Shown one piece after another: positions 37,344 to 45,327 of a stretch of 64,000 nucleotides of DNA. Position numbers and translations under genes: made by a program. The notes under the pieces are model-generated. The model was not told the origin of the DNA and ran no database searches. It saw only the letters and a program-made list of their open reading frames with translations. Position 1 is the stretch's first letter. Each line of letters starts with the position of its first letter. The DNA comes from an uncultured Candidatus Entotheonella sp. (GTDB taxonomy: Bacteria; Tectomicrobia; Entotheonellia; Entotheonellales; Entotheonellaceae): NCBI GenBank assembly GCA_958295825.1, contig OY282375.1, positions 1,721,489-1,785,488 of the forward strand. Reading direction: 5' to 3'.

Positions 37344-37768
37344 CCAGGGCGTTAACTGGAGAGCCGGGGAAACAAACCGGTGGGCTGGCTCAATGCCAGC
37401 GTGCAACCGTCGAAAAACCAGGCGGCGCGGACGTAGCGATGGTGACCCTGTTCAACCAGGTCAACGGCCGCTGCGCGTCTTCGAGGGGCTCGAGCGTACC
37501 GAGCGTACTGCGAGAAACGGCCCCGCCCGCATAGAACCGCCGAAGCGCGTGCCGAAAGACTTCCCACCCCCGCCCCACTGCCTGGCGCCGGGCGGTCGGC
37601 CGAGGGCCGCCCGGCCCCACCGTATCCGCAGGAAATCTACGTAGTTGCTGGACGTGATGAAACGTCGGTGGAGCATTCCCCCGAATGCGCGTTTCGTCCA
37701 GCGTCTACGCCAACTAAAAGTTGACATAACTGACGATTATCGGAAGGTGAGCATAGGGAGAACAGGTA
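37344..37768. repeat. Intergenic with a decayed copy of the coiled-coil gene
   Basis: At about 37425-37495, GTTCAACCAGGTCAACGG and TGCGCGTCTTCGAGGGGC match 35727 and 35987 of the coiled-coil gene, but the repeats between them are lost. No other gene is seen in this 425-base interval. Confidence 0.65.
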
Positions 37769-38930
37769 ATGGCGAGTAGGCGTTTGTTACAAGTGCGGTG
37801 GCGTAATACCTTGATGACCGCGCTGGTTGTTCTTGCCCTGTTCATGCTGGCTGCGGCGGGGGATTTTCAGGCTGGACGGGAAGCGCTTGAGCGTGGCGAT
37901 TTCGAGACCGCTCTGCGTGAATGGCGCCCGCTGGCCGAGCAGGGTGATCCCGATGCGCAATACGCCCTGGGCCTCATGTACGCCAAGGGCGAGGGCGTGC
38001 CGCAAAACGACGCTGAGGCCGTGAAGTGGTATCGCAAGGCGGCCGATCAGGGTAATCCCTGGGCGCAACTCAACCTGGGTAACATGTACGCCAATGGCCA
38101 GGGCGTGCCGCAGAACGCCGTCGAGGCCGTGAAGTGGTATCGCAAGGCGGCCGATCAGGGTAATCCCGGTGCGCAATACAACCTGGGCGGCATGTACGAC
38201 AATGGCGAGGGCGTGCCGCAGAACGACGTTGAGGCCGCGAAGTGGTTTCGCAAGGCGGCCGAGCAGGGAGTCTCCGAAGCGCAACACAACCTGGGCGTCA
38301 TGTACGCCCTGGGCGAGGGCGTGCCGCAGGACGACGCCGAGGCCGTGAAGTGGTATCGCAAGGCGGCCGAGCAGGGAGTCTCCGAAGCGCAATACAACCT
38401 GGGCGGCATGTACGCCAATGGCCAGGGCGTGCCGCAGAACGACGTTGAGGCCGTGAAGTGGTTTCGGCAAGGCAGCGGAGCAGGGTTATCCCGAAGCGCA
38501 ATACAACCTGGGCGTCATGTACGCCAATGGCGAGGGCGTGCCGAAAAACGACGTTGAGGCCGCGAAGTGGTTTCGCAAGGCGGCCGCTCAGGGTCATCCC
38601 GAAGCGCAGTACAACTTGGGCCTGATGCACTACAACGGCCAAGGCGTGCCGAAAAACGACGTTGAGGCCGCGAAGTGGTTTCGCAAGGCGGCCGCTCAGG
38701 GTCATCCCGGAGCGCAAAACAACCTGGGCGTCATGTGCGCCCTGGGCAGGGGCGTGCCGCAGAACGATGTTGAAGCCTACGCCTGGTTCAGCATTGCCGC
38801 CGCTCAGGGCGTTACATCGGCGGAGGTGAGAGATATTGTTGCGGAACGGATGACCTACGAAGCACGCGACCATGCACAGCGCCTTGCGCAGCAATACTGG
38901 GAAAAGTACGTGCTGCCATTCCAGAACTGA
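37769..38930 (+). pseudogene. SEL1-repeat secreted protein, one frameshift
   Basis: From ATG 37769, residues 1-30 form a signal peptide (MTALVVLALFMLAAAG), then SEL1 repeats of 36 residues follow (AQYNLGxMYxxGxGVPQNDVEAxKWxRKAAEQG). Near 38465 one extra G breaks the frame (WFRKAAEQG becomes WFRQGSG). The repeats go on in the next frame from about 38466 to 38930, giving about nine repeats in total. The extra base could be an assembly error. It is a tandem paralogue of 39006. Confidence 0.85.
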
Positions 38931-39005
38931 TCCGCGCCGCGGTGCGGAGTTTACATAGCACGTCTTATCGGAAGTCGAGCGCGGGGAGGGAAAGGAGGGC
39001 AGGTA

Positions 39006-39629
39006 ATGGCGAGTAGGCGTTCGTTACAAGTGCGGTGGAGTAATACCTTGATGACCGCGCTGGTTGTTCTTGCCCTGTTTCATGCTGGCTGCGGCGGGGA
39101 TTTTCAGGCTGGATGGGAAGCGCTTGAGCGTGGCGATTTCGAGACCGCTCTGCGTGAATGGCGCCCACTGGCCGAGCAGGGTGATCCCAAAGCGCAATAT
39201 GCCCTGGGCTTCATGTACGCCAATGGCGAGGGCGTGCCGAAAAACGACGCTGAGGCCGTGAAGTGGTTTCGCAAGGCGGCCGAGCAGGGTGATCCCAATG
39301 CGCAAGACGCCCTGGGCCTCATGTACGCCAATGGCGAGGGCGTGCCGAAAAACGACGTTGAGGCCGCGAAGTGGCTTCGCAAGGCGGCCGAGCAGGGTGA
39401 TCCCGAAGCGCAGTACAACCTGGGCGCCATGTACGCCAATGGCCGGGGCGTGCCGAAAAACGACGTTGAAGCCTACGCCTGGTTCAGCATTGCCGCCGCT
39501 CAAGGCGTTACATCGGCTGCGGAGGTGAGAGATATTACTGCGGAACGGATGACCTACGAAGCACGCAACCATGCGCAGCGCCTTGCGCAGCAATACTGGG
39601 AAAAGTACGTGCTGCCATTCCAGAACTGA
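39006..39629 (+). CDS. SEL1-repeat lipoprotein
   Basis: The 207-residue product shares start (MASRRSLQVRWSNTLMTALV) and end (ARNHAQRLAQQYWEKYV) with the preceding paralogue but has only about four SEL1 repeats. Two compensating one-base changes make its signal end LALFHAGCGG, with a Cys that could be lipidated, whereas the paralogue reads LALFMLAAAG. The region after the stop is also duplicated (38931 and 39630). SEL1 repeats usually mediate protein-protein contacts. Confidence 0.8.
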   Translation: MASRRSLQVRWSNTLMTALVVLALFHAGCGGDFQAGWEALERGDFETALREWRPLAEQGDPKAQYALGFMYANGEGVPKNDAEAVKWFRKAAEQGDPNAQDALGLMYANGEGVPKNDVEAAKWLRKAAEQGDPEAQYNLGAMYANGRGVPKNDVEAYAWFSIAAAQGVTSAAEVRDITAERMTYEARNHAQRLAQQYWEKYVLPFQN

Positions 39630-39748
39630 TCCGCGCCGCGGTGCGGAGTTTGCATATCACGTCTTAAAGGTGGCGCCCACGCTGTCACGGCTCTCCATGC
39701 AAGAATGCCTTGGCAGACACAGAACGACCGATCAGGCGGAAGCAGAAA

Positions 39749-40717
39749 ATGGCCGACATCCACCAACCCCACGACCGACTCTTCCGCGCCGTCTTCTCCG
39801 ATGCTGCCGAAGCTGCCAGCCTGTTGCAGGCAGCGTTGCCCGACACGGTCCGGGGTGGCTTCGACTGGACAACCTTGACCCTGGTCGAGGGCACCTTCGT
39901 CGACGAGGACCTGCGCGAAAGCCAGTCCGACCTGCTCTATCAGGTCCAGCACGCCGGGACCGGACAGCCCGTGTCCATGTACCTTCTTTTTGAGCACCAG
40001 TCGTCGCCCGACCCGTGGCTGCGCCTGCGGCTGTTGTGGTATTGCTGCCGTATCTGGGAGGCCGATCGGCGCGACGACCCGGACAGGTCCGAGCTGCGGC
40101 CCATCGTGCCGGTGGTATTCTATCAGGGACCGCGGGGCTGGAACCATTCGAGCGAGTTTGCCGATCTGTTTCCCGAAGCCGCGCGCTCCTGGTCGTGGGT
40201 ACCGCGGTTCGCTCACGAGCTTCTGGACCAGACGACCCTGGAGCCGGAGGCGACCGGCGGCGGCGTCAAGGGCCGCATCGCGCAGTTATTGATGATGGTC
40301 GCGTTTGGTCGTCACGTGGACGCAGCGTTGGACAGGGCGGCGCGCTGGACCTTGCTGCTGCGCCAAGCCGAAGGCGGAGTCGATGAGTTCCGCCGGTTCC
40401 TCGTATACCTGGCGACGGTCCAGGATGGCGAGGTGGTTGAGACGTTCAAGGAGGCGCTTGAGCGCCACGGCCTTGACTTGGGAGGAGAGATCATGACGTA
40501 TGCGGAAGAACTCTTGGCCGAAGGCGAGGCGAGAGGCCGGGCAGAAGGGTTGATAGAGGGTGAACAACGCGGCGAGCAACGCGCCAAGGTGGAAGTCGTG
40601 GAGGGCCTGCTTCGGACCGGGGTGGAGTGGGAGGTCATCGAGGCCGCCACCGGATTGACCGAGGCCAGCTTCCAGGCGCTCAAGGCGCAGCTGTCAGAAT
40701 CTGATTCGCAGGCGTAG
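39749..40717 (+). CDS. Rpn-family recombination-promoting nuclease / PD-(D/E)XK
   Basis: ATG 39749 (MADIHQPHDRLFRAVFSD) opens the typical start of the Rpn (YhgA-like, Transposase_31) family. Active-site elements are Asp in ESQSDLLYQV and the Glu-x-Gln of LLFEHQSS. The mid part PVVFYQGPRGWNHS and a charged end (LAEGEARGRAEGLIEGEQRG) also fit. Rpn proteins are DNA endonucleases implicated in recombination and phage defence. It is intact and lies directly against the transposon at 40721. Confidence 0.88.
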   Translation: MADIHQPHDRLFRAVFSDAAEAASLLQAALPDTVRGGFDWTTLTLVEGTFVDEDLRESQSDLLYQVQHAGTGQPVSMYLLFEHQSSPDPWLRLRLLWYCCRIWEADRRDDPDRSELRPIVPVVFYQGPRGWNHSSEFADLFPEAARSWSWVPRFAHELLDQTTLEPEATGGGVKGRIAQLLMMVAFGRHVDAALDRAARWTLLLRQAEGGVDEFRRFLVYLATVQDGEVVETFKEALERHGLDLGGEIMTYAEELLAEGEARGRAEGLIEGEQRGEQRAKVEVVEGLLRTGVEWEVIEAATGLTEASFQALKAQLSESDSQA

Positions 40718-40951
40718 CGCCCTGAGATTATCGCCGTTTTGGCCCACCTTGTTGAGACTGAGCCAGTCGATTCGACCGGCGATCTCTTTCGCCGGGTTGC
40801 GCAGCTTCTTCCTGTCAGGAAAACGCCCGTTTTTCTGATACCCCCCACCGAGGCCGTAAGGCCCACTGACTCCCACAAAAAAACCCGTTGCATAATTCTT
40901 CGCAAGATTGTGTGATGGGCGTCATCTATTCTGAATGGGAGTGCAGACAGC

Positions 40952-41563
40952 ATGCTGATTGGCTATGCGCGCGTCTCAAAGGCGGACGGCAGCCAGCTCC
41001 TCGACCTGCAGCTCGACGCCGGCGTTGACGAAGAACGCATCTACGAAGACCGCGCCTCGGGGCGCCGGGACCACCACCCGGGCCTGGAGGCTTGCCTGAA
41101 AGCCTTGCAGCCGGGCAACACCTTCGTCGTCTGGAAGCTCGACCGCCTGGGGCGGGACCTGAAACATCTGGTGACTACCGTGGACGAGCTGCGCGCCCGC
41201 GGCGTCGGCCTGCGCGTACTGGCTGGCGCCGGCGCCGAGATCGACACCACGACCGCCAACGGCCGCCTGGTCTTTGGCATCTTTGCGTCACTGGCCGAGT
41301 TCGAGCGCGAACTGATCGCCGAGCGCACCCGCGCCGGCCTGGCGGCGGCCCGGGCAAGGGGCCGGTTGGGCGGTCGGCCGCGCAAGATGGACGTGGCCAT
41401 GCTGCGCATGGCGATGTGCGCCCTGGCAAATCGTGACACCAACGCGCAGGACCTGGCGCAGCGTCTCGGCATCACCACGACGACCCTGTACATGTACGTC
41501 AACGGCGACGGCACGGTGAAGGAACCGGGCCGGAAGCTGCTCGGCGCGCTTGGGAACGCATGA
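40952..41563 (+). CDS. Serine recombinase / resolvase
   Basis: The 203-residue protein has the resolvase catalytic domain: MLIGYARVSKADGSQ with Ser at residue 9, YEDRASGRRDHHPGL and VVWKLDRLGRDLKHL. FASLAEFERELIAERTRAGL forms the long E helix and LGGRPRK leads to a C-terminal HTH (AQDLAQRLGITTTTLYMYV). It probably resolves cointegrates of the surrounding transposon. Confidence 0.93.
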   Translation: MLIGYARVSKADGSQLLDLQLDAGVDEERIYEDRASGRRDHHPGLEACLKALQPGNTFVVWKLDRLGRDLKHLVTTVDELRARGVGLRVLAGAGAEIDTTTANGRLVFGIFASLAEFERELIAERTRAGLAAARARGRLGGRPRKMDVAMLRMAMCALANRDTNAQDLAQRLGITTTTLYMYVNGDGTVKEPGRKLLGALGNA

Positions 41564-41569
41564 GCCAGG

Positions 41570-41764
41570 ATGGCGCTGCGGGCTTCTTCGGGGTGTCGCG
41601 CCACGCTCTATCGGGCGCTTGCAGGGCTGTTCCACCCACAGGATCGGCGCCGCGCCGACCGCGGCAAGCCGCGTAAGACCGCCCCCCGGGAGCTCGAGCG
41701 TTACTGCGAGATCATCGCCGCCTTGAAGCTGCGCACCTCGAACCTGAAAGGCCGGCGCTTGTAG
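41570..41764 (+). pseudogene. DDE integrase N-terminal fragment
   Basis: A 64-residue frame (MALRASSGCRATLYRALAG, then RKTAPRELERYCEIIAALKL) resembles the HTH start of integrase-type transposases. Reading resumes after TAG 41762-41764 with TRCIELLEAHGVETPSG, and is then joined to the ATPase. The whole catalytic core is deleted. Confidence 0.55.
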
Positions 41765-41839
41765 ACCACACGCTGCATCGAGCTGCTCGAAGCGCACGGG
41801 GTCGAGACGCCATCAGGATCTGGTACAGGCGCCGAAATC

Positions 41840-42430
41840 ATGGCGCGATACAGTCTGGCGAAAGACTGGCGCAGTGCCGGATTCTACGAGACCGAGAACC
41901 ACCGCCAGATCGGCCGGGCGGTGCGCGCCGGACTTGGCTCCGGTCGCCTGATCGCCATCACCGGCCCGACCGGCGTCGGCAAGACCGTTTTCCTGCACCG
42001 CCTGCAGGACGAGATCGTCAGCGAAAACAAGGTGGCGGTGGCCGAAGGCCTGCCGGTCGATACCAACCGGACCAACGTACCGACATCCTGTCTTTCGAGG
42101 GTCTCGGCGAGGACGCCCACGGCCCTGGACCTGATGGCCCTCCGCTTGACCACGCCGCTGCAGGTTGCCGAGCACCTCAACCGCGCCTTCGAGGCCGGGT
42201 TTCGCACCGACCAGAAGCCGATCACGGCCGAGGTCGCCGCAGCCACGCTGGCGCCCGACTTTGACGATCTGGAACCTCGGCTGACCCACCAGGGCTATTC
42301 CGTCAAGGTGCTGGCGGACTAGTTCCATGCCAAGCCCAGCGAGATCCGCCATTTCCTGGGCGGCCAACTCGACGCCGGTCGCACCCGGGAGCTTGCCGAC
42401 CGGATGCGGGCGGGCGGCTTGGCCCTGTGA
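41840..42430 (+). pseudogene. AAA ATPase of the transposon (TniB/ExeA-like), broken
   Basis: From ATG 41840 (MARYSLAKDWRSAGFYETEN) the frame includes the Walker A motif ITGPTGVGKTVFL. The Walker B region is missing and replaced by an abrupt join near 42080. TAG 42320-42322 (LAD*FHAKPSEIRHFL) interrupts the final domain, probably from CAG, after which the frame continues to TGA 42430. It could not be a working ATPase. Confidence 0.7.
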
Positions 42431-42649
42431 CGTACGTCGTCGGTTCGCACGGCCACGGTTTCAGTCTCAACAAGGTAAGGCTGTCTCAGTTGATGTGGGC
42501 CGGAACGGAAAGATGGTCTCAAATAATCTGGGTCCAAAACGGTGATCATCTCAGGTCACTACAGGTAATGCGCCTCTTCCACCGGTGACAAATTCCGGGC
42601 GGTTGGGGGTTCATCAGAACTCCGGCCCCAGCATAGCGGGAGAGCAGCA

Positions 42650-43165
42650 TCAGTCAATTGGCCCTCTCTCCATAAGGATCAACGCGGCGCGCGTCTCAGC
42701 GAGCCACTTTTCGGTGTAGTTCCGTTTGAGTGGTATTCGGAGCCGGTAACCGATGTCGTTGAGAAGCTGTTCTAACGACACAAGACAGTCGCGAAACCTG
42801 AGTCTCACACCCAAGCGAAGGCTGGCTATATCCGGCCCACAGAATATCCAGCCATCATTGCGCTTAAGGGCATGAGACCAAAGAGACTCTTCACCCTTAT
42901 CCAAGGCAATACCGGGCGCTTGAACCGACAACTCGGCAATCTCCAGGTCCGCGACGGAATGAATTGCCGCGAAGGAGTCGCGCAGTTTGGTTGGGTCAAT
43001 CTGCTGTTCAGGTCGGCGCCGTTGGTATCCGGTCTGGGTCTCCGCGATACATTCCTCAACCGTTTCCAGACGATAACCCCCTGCAAGCGCGCGCCATGCA
43101 CCCACTCGGTGACATTCCAAAATGACATTCGTATCAAGGAAAACGGGGCCGAAATGTTTCGCCAT
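42650..43165 (-). CDS. PIN-like domain protein, probable toxin
   Basis: The 171-residue protein begins MAKHFGPVFLDTNVILECHR, with the Asp of PIN-like nucleases, then ETVEECIAET, LDKGEESLWSHALKR (second acidic site) and IFCGPDIASLRL (third). It starts six bases after the Xre-ImmA gene and resembles two-gene modules in which a PIN toxin follows a fused regulator/protease. Confidence 0.75.
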   Translation of the reverse strand: MAKHFGPVFLDTNVILECHRVGAWRALAGGYRLETVEECIAETQTGYQRRRPEQQIDPTKLRDSFAAIHSVADLEIAELSVQAPGIALDKGEESLWSHALKRNDGWIFCGPDIASLRLGVRLRFRDCLVSLEQLLNDIGYRLRIPLKRNYTEKWLAETRAALILMERGPID

Positions 43166-43171
43166 GATGTC

Positions 43172-44278
43172 TCAGAGGTCGACCGGATGGTTAACACCAT
43201 GCCTTGCGAACAAGTCCGCGAGATCCTCGATGGTCATATCGAGCAAGTTTGCCAGCCTTCGAGCTGAGACATGGCCCTTGCCAACGGCCAGACCCATGAC
43301 GTCCATAAACCGTTTGGAGAACAGGTCAGGCGAACCGCCCTGCGGCATGTCCTGACCATTGTTGCGAAGTGCCGCTTCGGGGATCGCTCTGGCTCGCTCC
43401 GACTTCAGCTTGCCGAGCGCTACCAAGCGCCAGCGCAACGCGGAAGACGTTACGGCTAAGTCATCGGCCAGAATATTCAGACGCGCTATCAGCTCTTCAT
43501 CATCCAGACGTTGCCAATCCTCGACTTGCCCGACGCCGCCTTCCGGCATCAACAGTGCAGCGGCAAAGTTGTTAGCCAACTGTTCAACCCGGCTGCCGCC
43601 TGTTTCCAGACTTTCTTCCATATGCTCTGGCGCCATTGCGTCCCACGTCAGCAGGTGGAACAGCTCATGGGCGAGATCGAAATGACGCCGTCCTGCAACC
43701 TCATGATGCGCAATCAGCACCACGTCCAGATCGGGCAGGCGGCATGATGCCCCCGATATCCCATCACATGCCTCCACCATGAGTACCAGGATGCCGAGTT
43801 CCCGTTGCATGACGTCGCCCAAGCGGGTGGCGGGTGTATCGCCGAGGTCAAATTGGACGGCAAAGCGCTCTCCTGCCCGCATCGCATCCTCATAGCTCGA
43901 CTGGCGGGTAAGGCCAAGTGTTCGGCGCAGAAACATCATTTCTTCGCCTACCTGAGAGGCCAAGACACGGAAGGCGGCTAGCCAGCTACCGGCACGACGC
44001 TCGTATTCCTTCAGTTTCTCGATGCCGACACCGGTTTGCCGCCATGAGAACCGGCCTTCACCGACAAGCAAAAAGGGATCGGTGAAATAGTCCAGTGACA
44101 CACCAAGACTGTGCACCGCGGTCACGAGTTCCTCTGCTTTGACGCGGCGCACGCCGTTTTCGATAGCCGAAACGGTTTGACGGTCCTTGAATCCCAACAG
44201 GTGTGCAAGCTCGTCCTGTGACAGGTTGCGCGCTTCGCGTAATGCCTTGATTCGCTTCCCGATGAGTTGTGTTGCCAT
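43172..44278 (-). CDS. Xre regulator fused to ImmA/IrrE metallopeptidase
   Basis: Residues 8-60 form an Xre HTH (LREARNLSQDELAHLLGFKD, then QTVSAIENGVRRV). A linker leads to the M78 peptidase with HELFH zinc ligands (HFDLAHELFHLLTW, about residue 200) and the Glu-bearing EQLANNFAAALLMPE. Such proteins repress their operon and cleave partner regulators on stress. With the PIN gene this forms a toxin-antitoxin-like pair. Confidence 0.92.
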   Translation of the reverse strand: MATQLIGKRIKALREARNLSQDELAHLLGFKDRQTVSAIENGVRRVKAEELVTAVHSLGVSLDYFTDPFLLVGEGRFSWRQTGVGIEKLKEYERRAGSWLAAFRVLASQVGEEMMFLRRTLGLTRQSSYEDAMRAGERFAVQFDLGDTPATRLGDVMQRELGILVLMVEACDGISGASCRLPDLDVVLIAHHEVAGRRHFDLAHELFHLLTWDAMAPEHMEESLETGGSRVEQLANNFAAALLMPEGGVGQVEDWQRLDDEELIARLNILADDLAVTSSALRWRLVALGKLKSERARAIPEAALRNNGQDMPQGGSPDLFSKRFMDVMGLAVGKGHVSARRLANLLDMTIEDLADLFARHGVNHPVDL

Positions 44279-44311
44279 AAATCCCCTCTCAGCGGATTAT
44301 CGAGTCTTGCA

Positions 44312-44340
44312 ATTTTAACAATGAAAGATTACATTGCCAA
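44312..44340 (-). promoter_or_regulatory. Promoter of the Xre-ImmA/PIN operon
   Basis: On the minus strand TTGGCA (44340-44335), a 17-base spacer and TAAAAT (44317-44312) lie about 35 bases before the ATG. The spacer and -10 region contain related CATTG and AATTGC elements that could be operator half-sites for the encoded Xre protein. Confidence 0.65.
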
Positions 44341-44724
44341 ATATATTTTGCGAGTTCAGTTAATCGTGACGAGCTATATTCTTGGGAATCCTGCATGGAG
44401 CCGTCCGTAGACTCATGGAGATCAGAGCATTTCCGTATCTAATGGAACTATCGAGGGACCAACTCGCAAAGCACAGCAATTTCGTGGTTTCGGATGCAAG
44501 TCAATCTGCTCCGAAAGTGCTTTAGAGTTGGAAAACAAGGTTTTCAGGTCGAATACGTGAGGCATGTGCGTGGGTCGAATGGGGATGACGAGTTTCACTA
44601 TTTATGGGCTATTCGACAGACAAAGAAATACAGGGTCTTGCCCATGCCCCGTCATTTGCGGATAGTTTTGATGCCCACCGAATTTTGTCCGTGACAGGAC
44701 TCGTGAAGAACAAGAGGCTAGACA
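44341..44724. other. No gene recognised
   Basis: Lower-GC stretch of about 380 bases. One open frame at 44494-44694 (GFQVEYVRHVRGSNGDDEF) might be a gene remnant, but I cannot assign it. Confidence 0.3.
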
Positions 44725-45168
44725 ATGTCGATGACAAGCCGTAGGCAACAGCCCGTAGACCTGTTGGACGCGTTCCTTGAGCGGGTGCGGAACTGTCCGG
44801 AATTCCTGCCGTGGAGATGGCTGACAGCGTTTACTCCTATAAGGAGTTGGAGTCACTCGCGTTTCAACTGGCGGCAACCATCCAGTATCTCACGGAAGAG
44901 CCGCGCCCTCGGGTACTAATCGCCCTGCCGCGTTCACAACGAGCGTATGCGGCGATGTTGGGTTCCCTTATCGCGGGAGGCACATTCTGTCTCGTCGATA
45001 TGATGAAGAAGGCACCAGAGGAACGAAACATGGCGATCTGCGAGGCTTTTGCACCCCAGGTCGTGCTCTATCAGGACACGCCGCCCAAGTTCCTTAGTGT
45101 CTTGCCAGACGTAACTCCAATGACTGACGTGCTCAACCCACTGGCAGCGGGATCAGTGAACATCCCTA
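44725..45168 (+). pseudogene. AMP-binding (adenylation) enzyme, N-terminal fragment
   Basis: From ATG 44725 the frame (DLLDAFLERVRNCPEFLP) shifts by one base near 44811 to ADSVYSYKELESLAFQLA and RVLIALPRSQRAYAAMLGSL. IAGGTFCLVDMM and the next helix are the N-terminal part of AMP-dependent ligases or NRPS adenylation domains. The gene is cut at 45169 by an IS5 end; nothing of it appears after the IS66. Confidence 0.75.
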
Positions 45169-45327
45169 GAGGCTGTTTCATAACTACCTGATGATAGTCA
45201 CAAGCAAATGAGTTAGAAGCCATTGAGAAGCTTATTCAGCGTTATCAGCATGCACGCGATAGGAAAGAAACAGCGGTAGACCTCAATATAGCGATCCCAG
45301 CGCACCACCAAGCGACGAAAATTGCCC
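45169..45327 (-). mobile_element. Left-end fragment of the 936-bp IS5-family element
   Basis: About 159 bases match 20505-20663 almost exactly, including the terminal repeat. The match stops at the base where the IS66 begins. A TA dinucleotide precedes the end, as expected for a target site. Confidence 0.92.

Larger units (their letters stand above)
40721..42555 (+). mobile_element. Decayed Tn5053/Tn7-like transposon (resolvase, DDE integrase, ATPase)
   Basis: The ends are long imperfect inverted repeats: CCTGAGATTATCGCCGTTTT at 40721 and, inward from 42555, CCTGAGATGATCACCGTTTT. A further motif, TTGTTGAGACTGA, occurs near both ends (about 40759 and 42465), suggesting several transposase-binding sites per end. 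Inside lie an intact serine recombinase, a fragment of a DDE integrase and a nonsense-mutated AAA ATPase. Confidence 0.7.
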
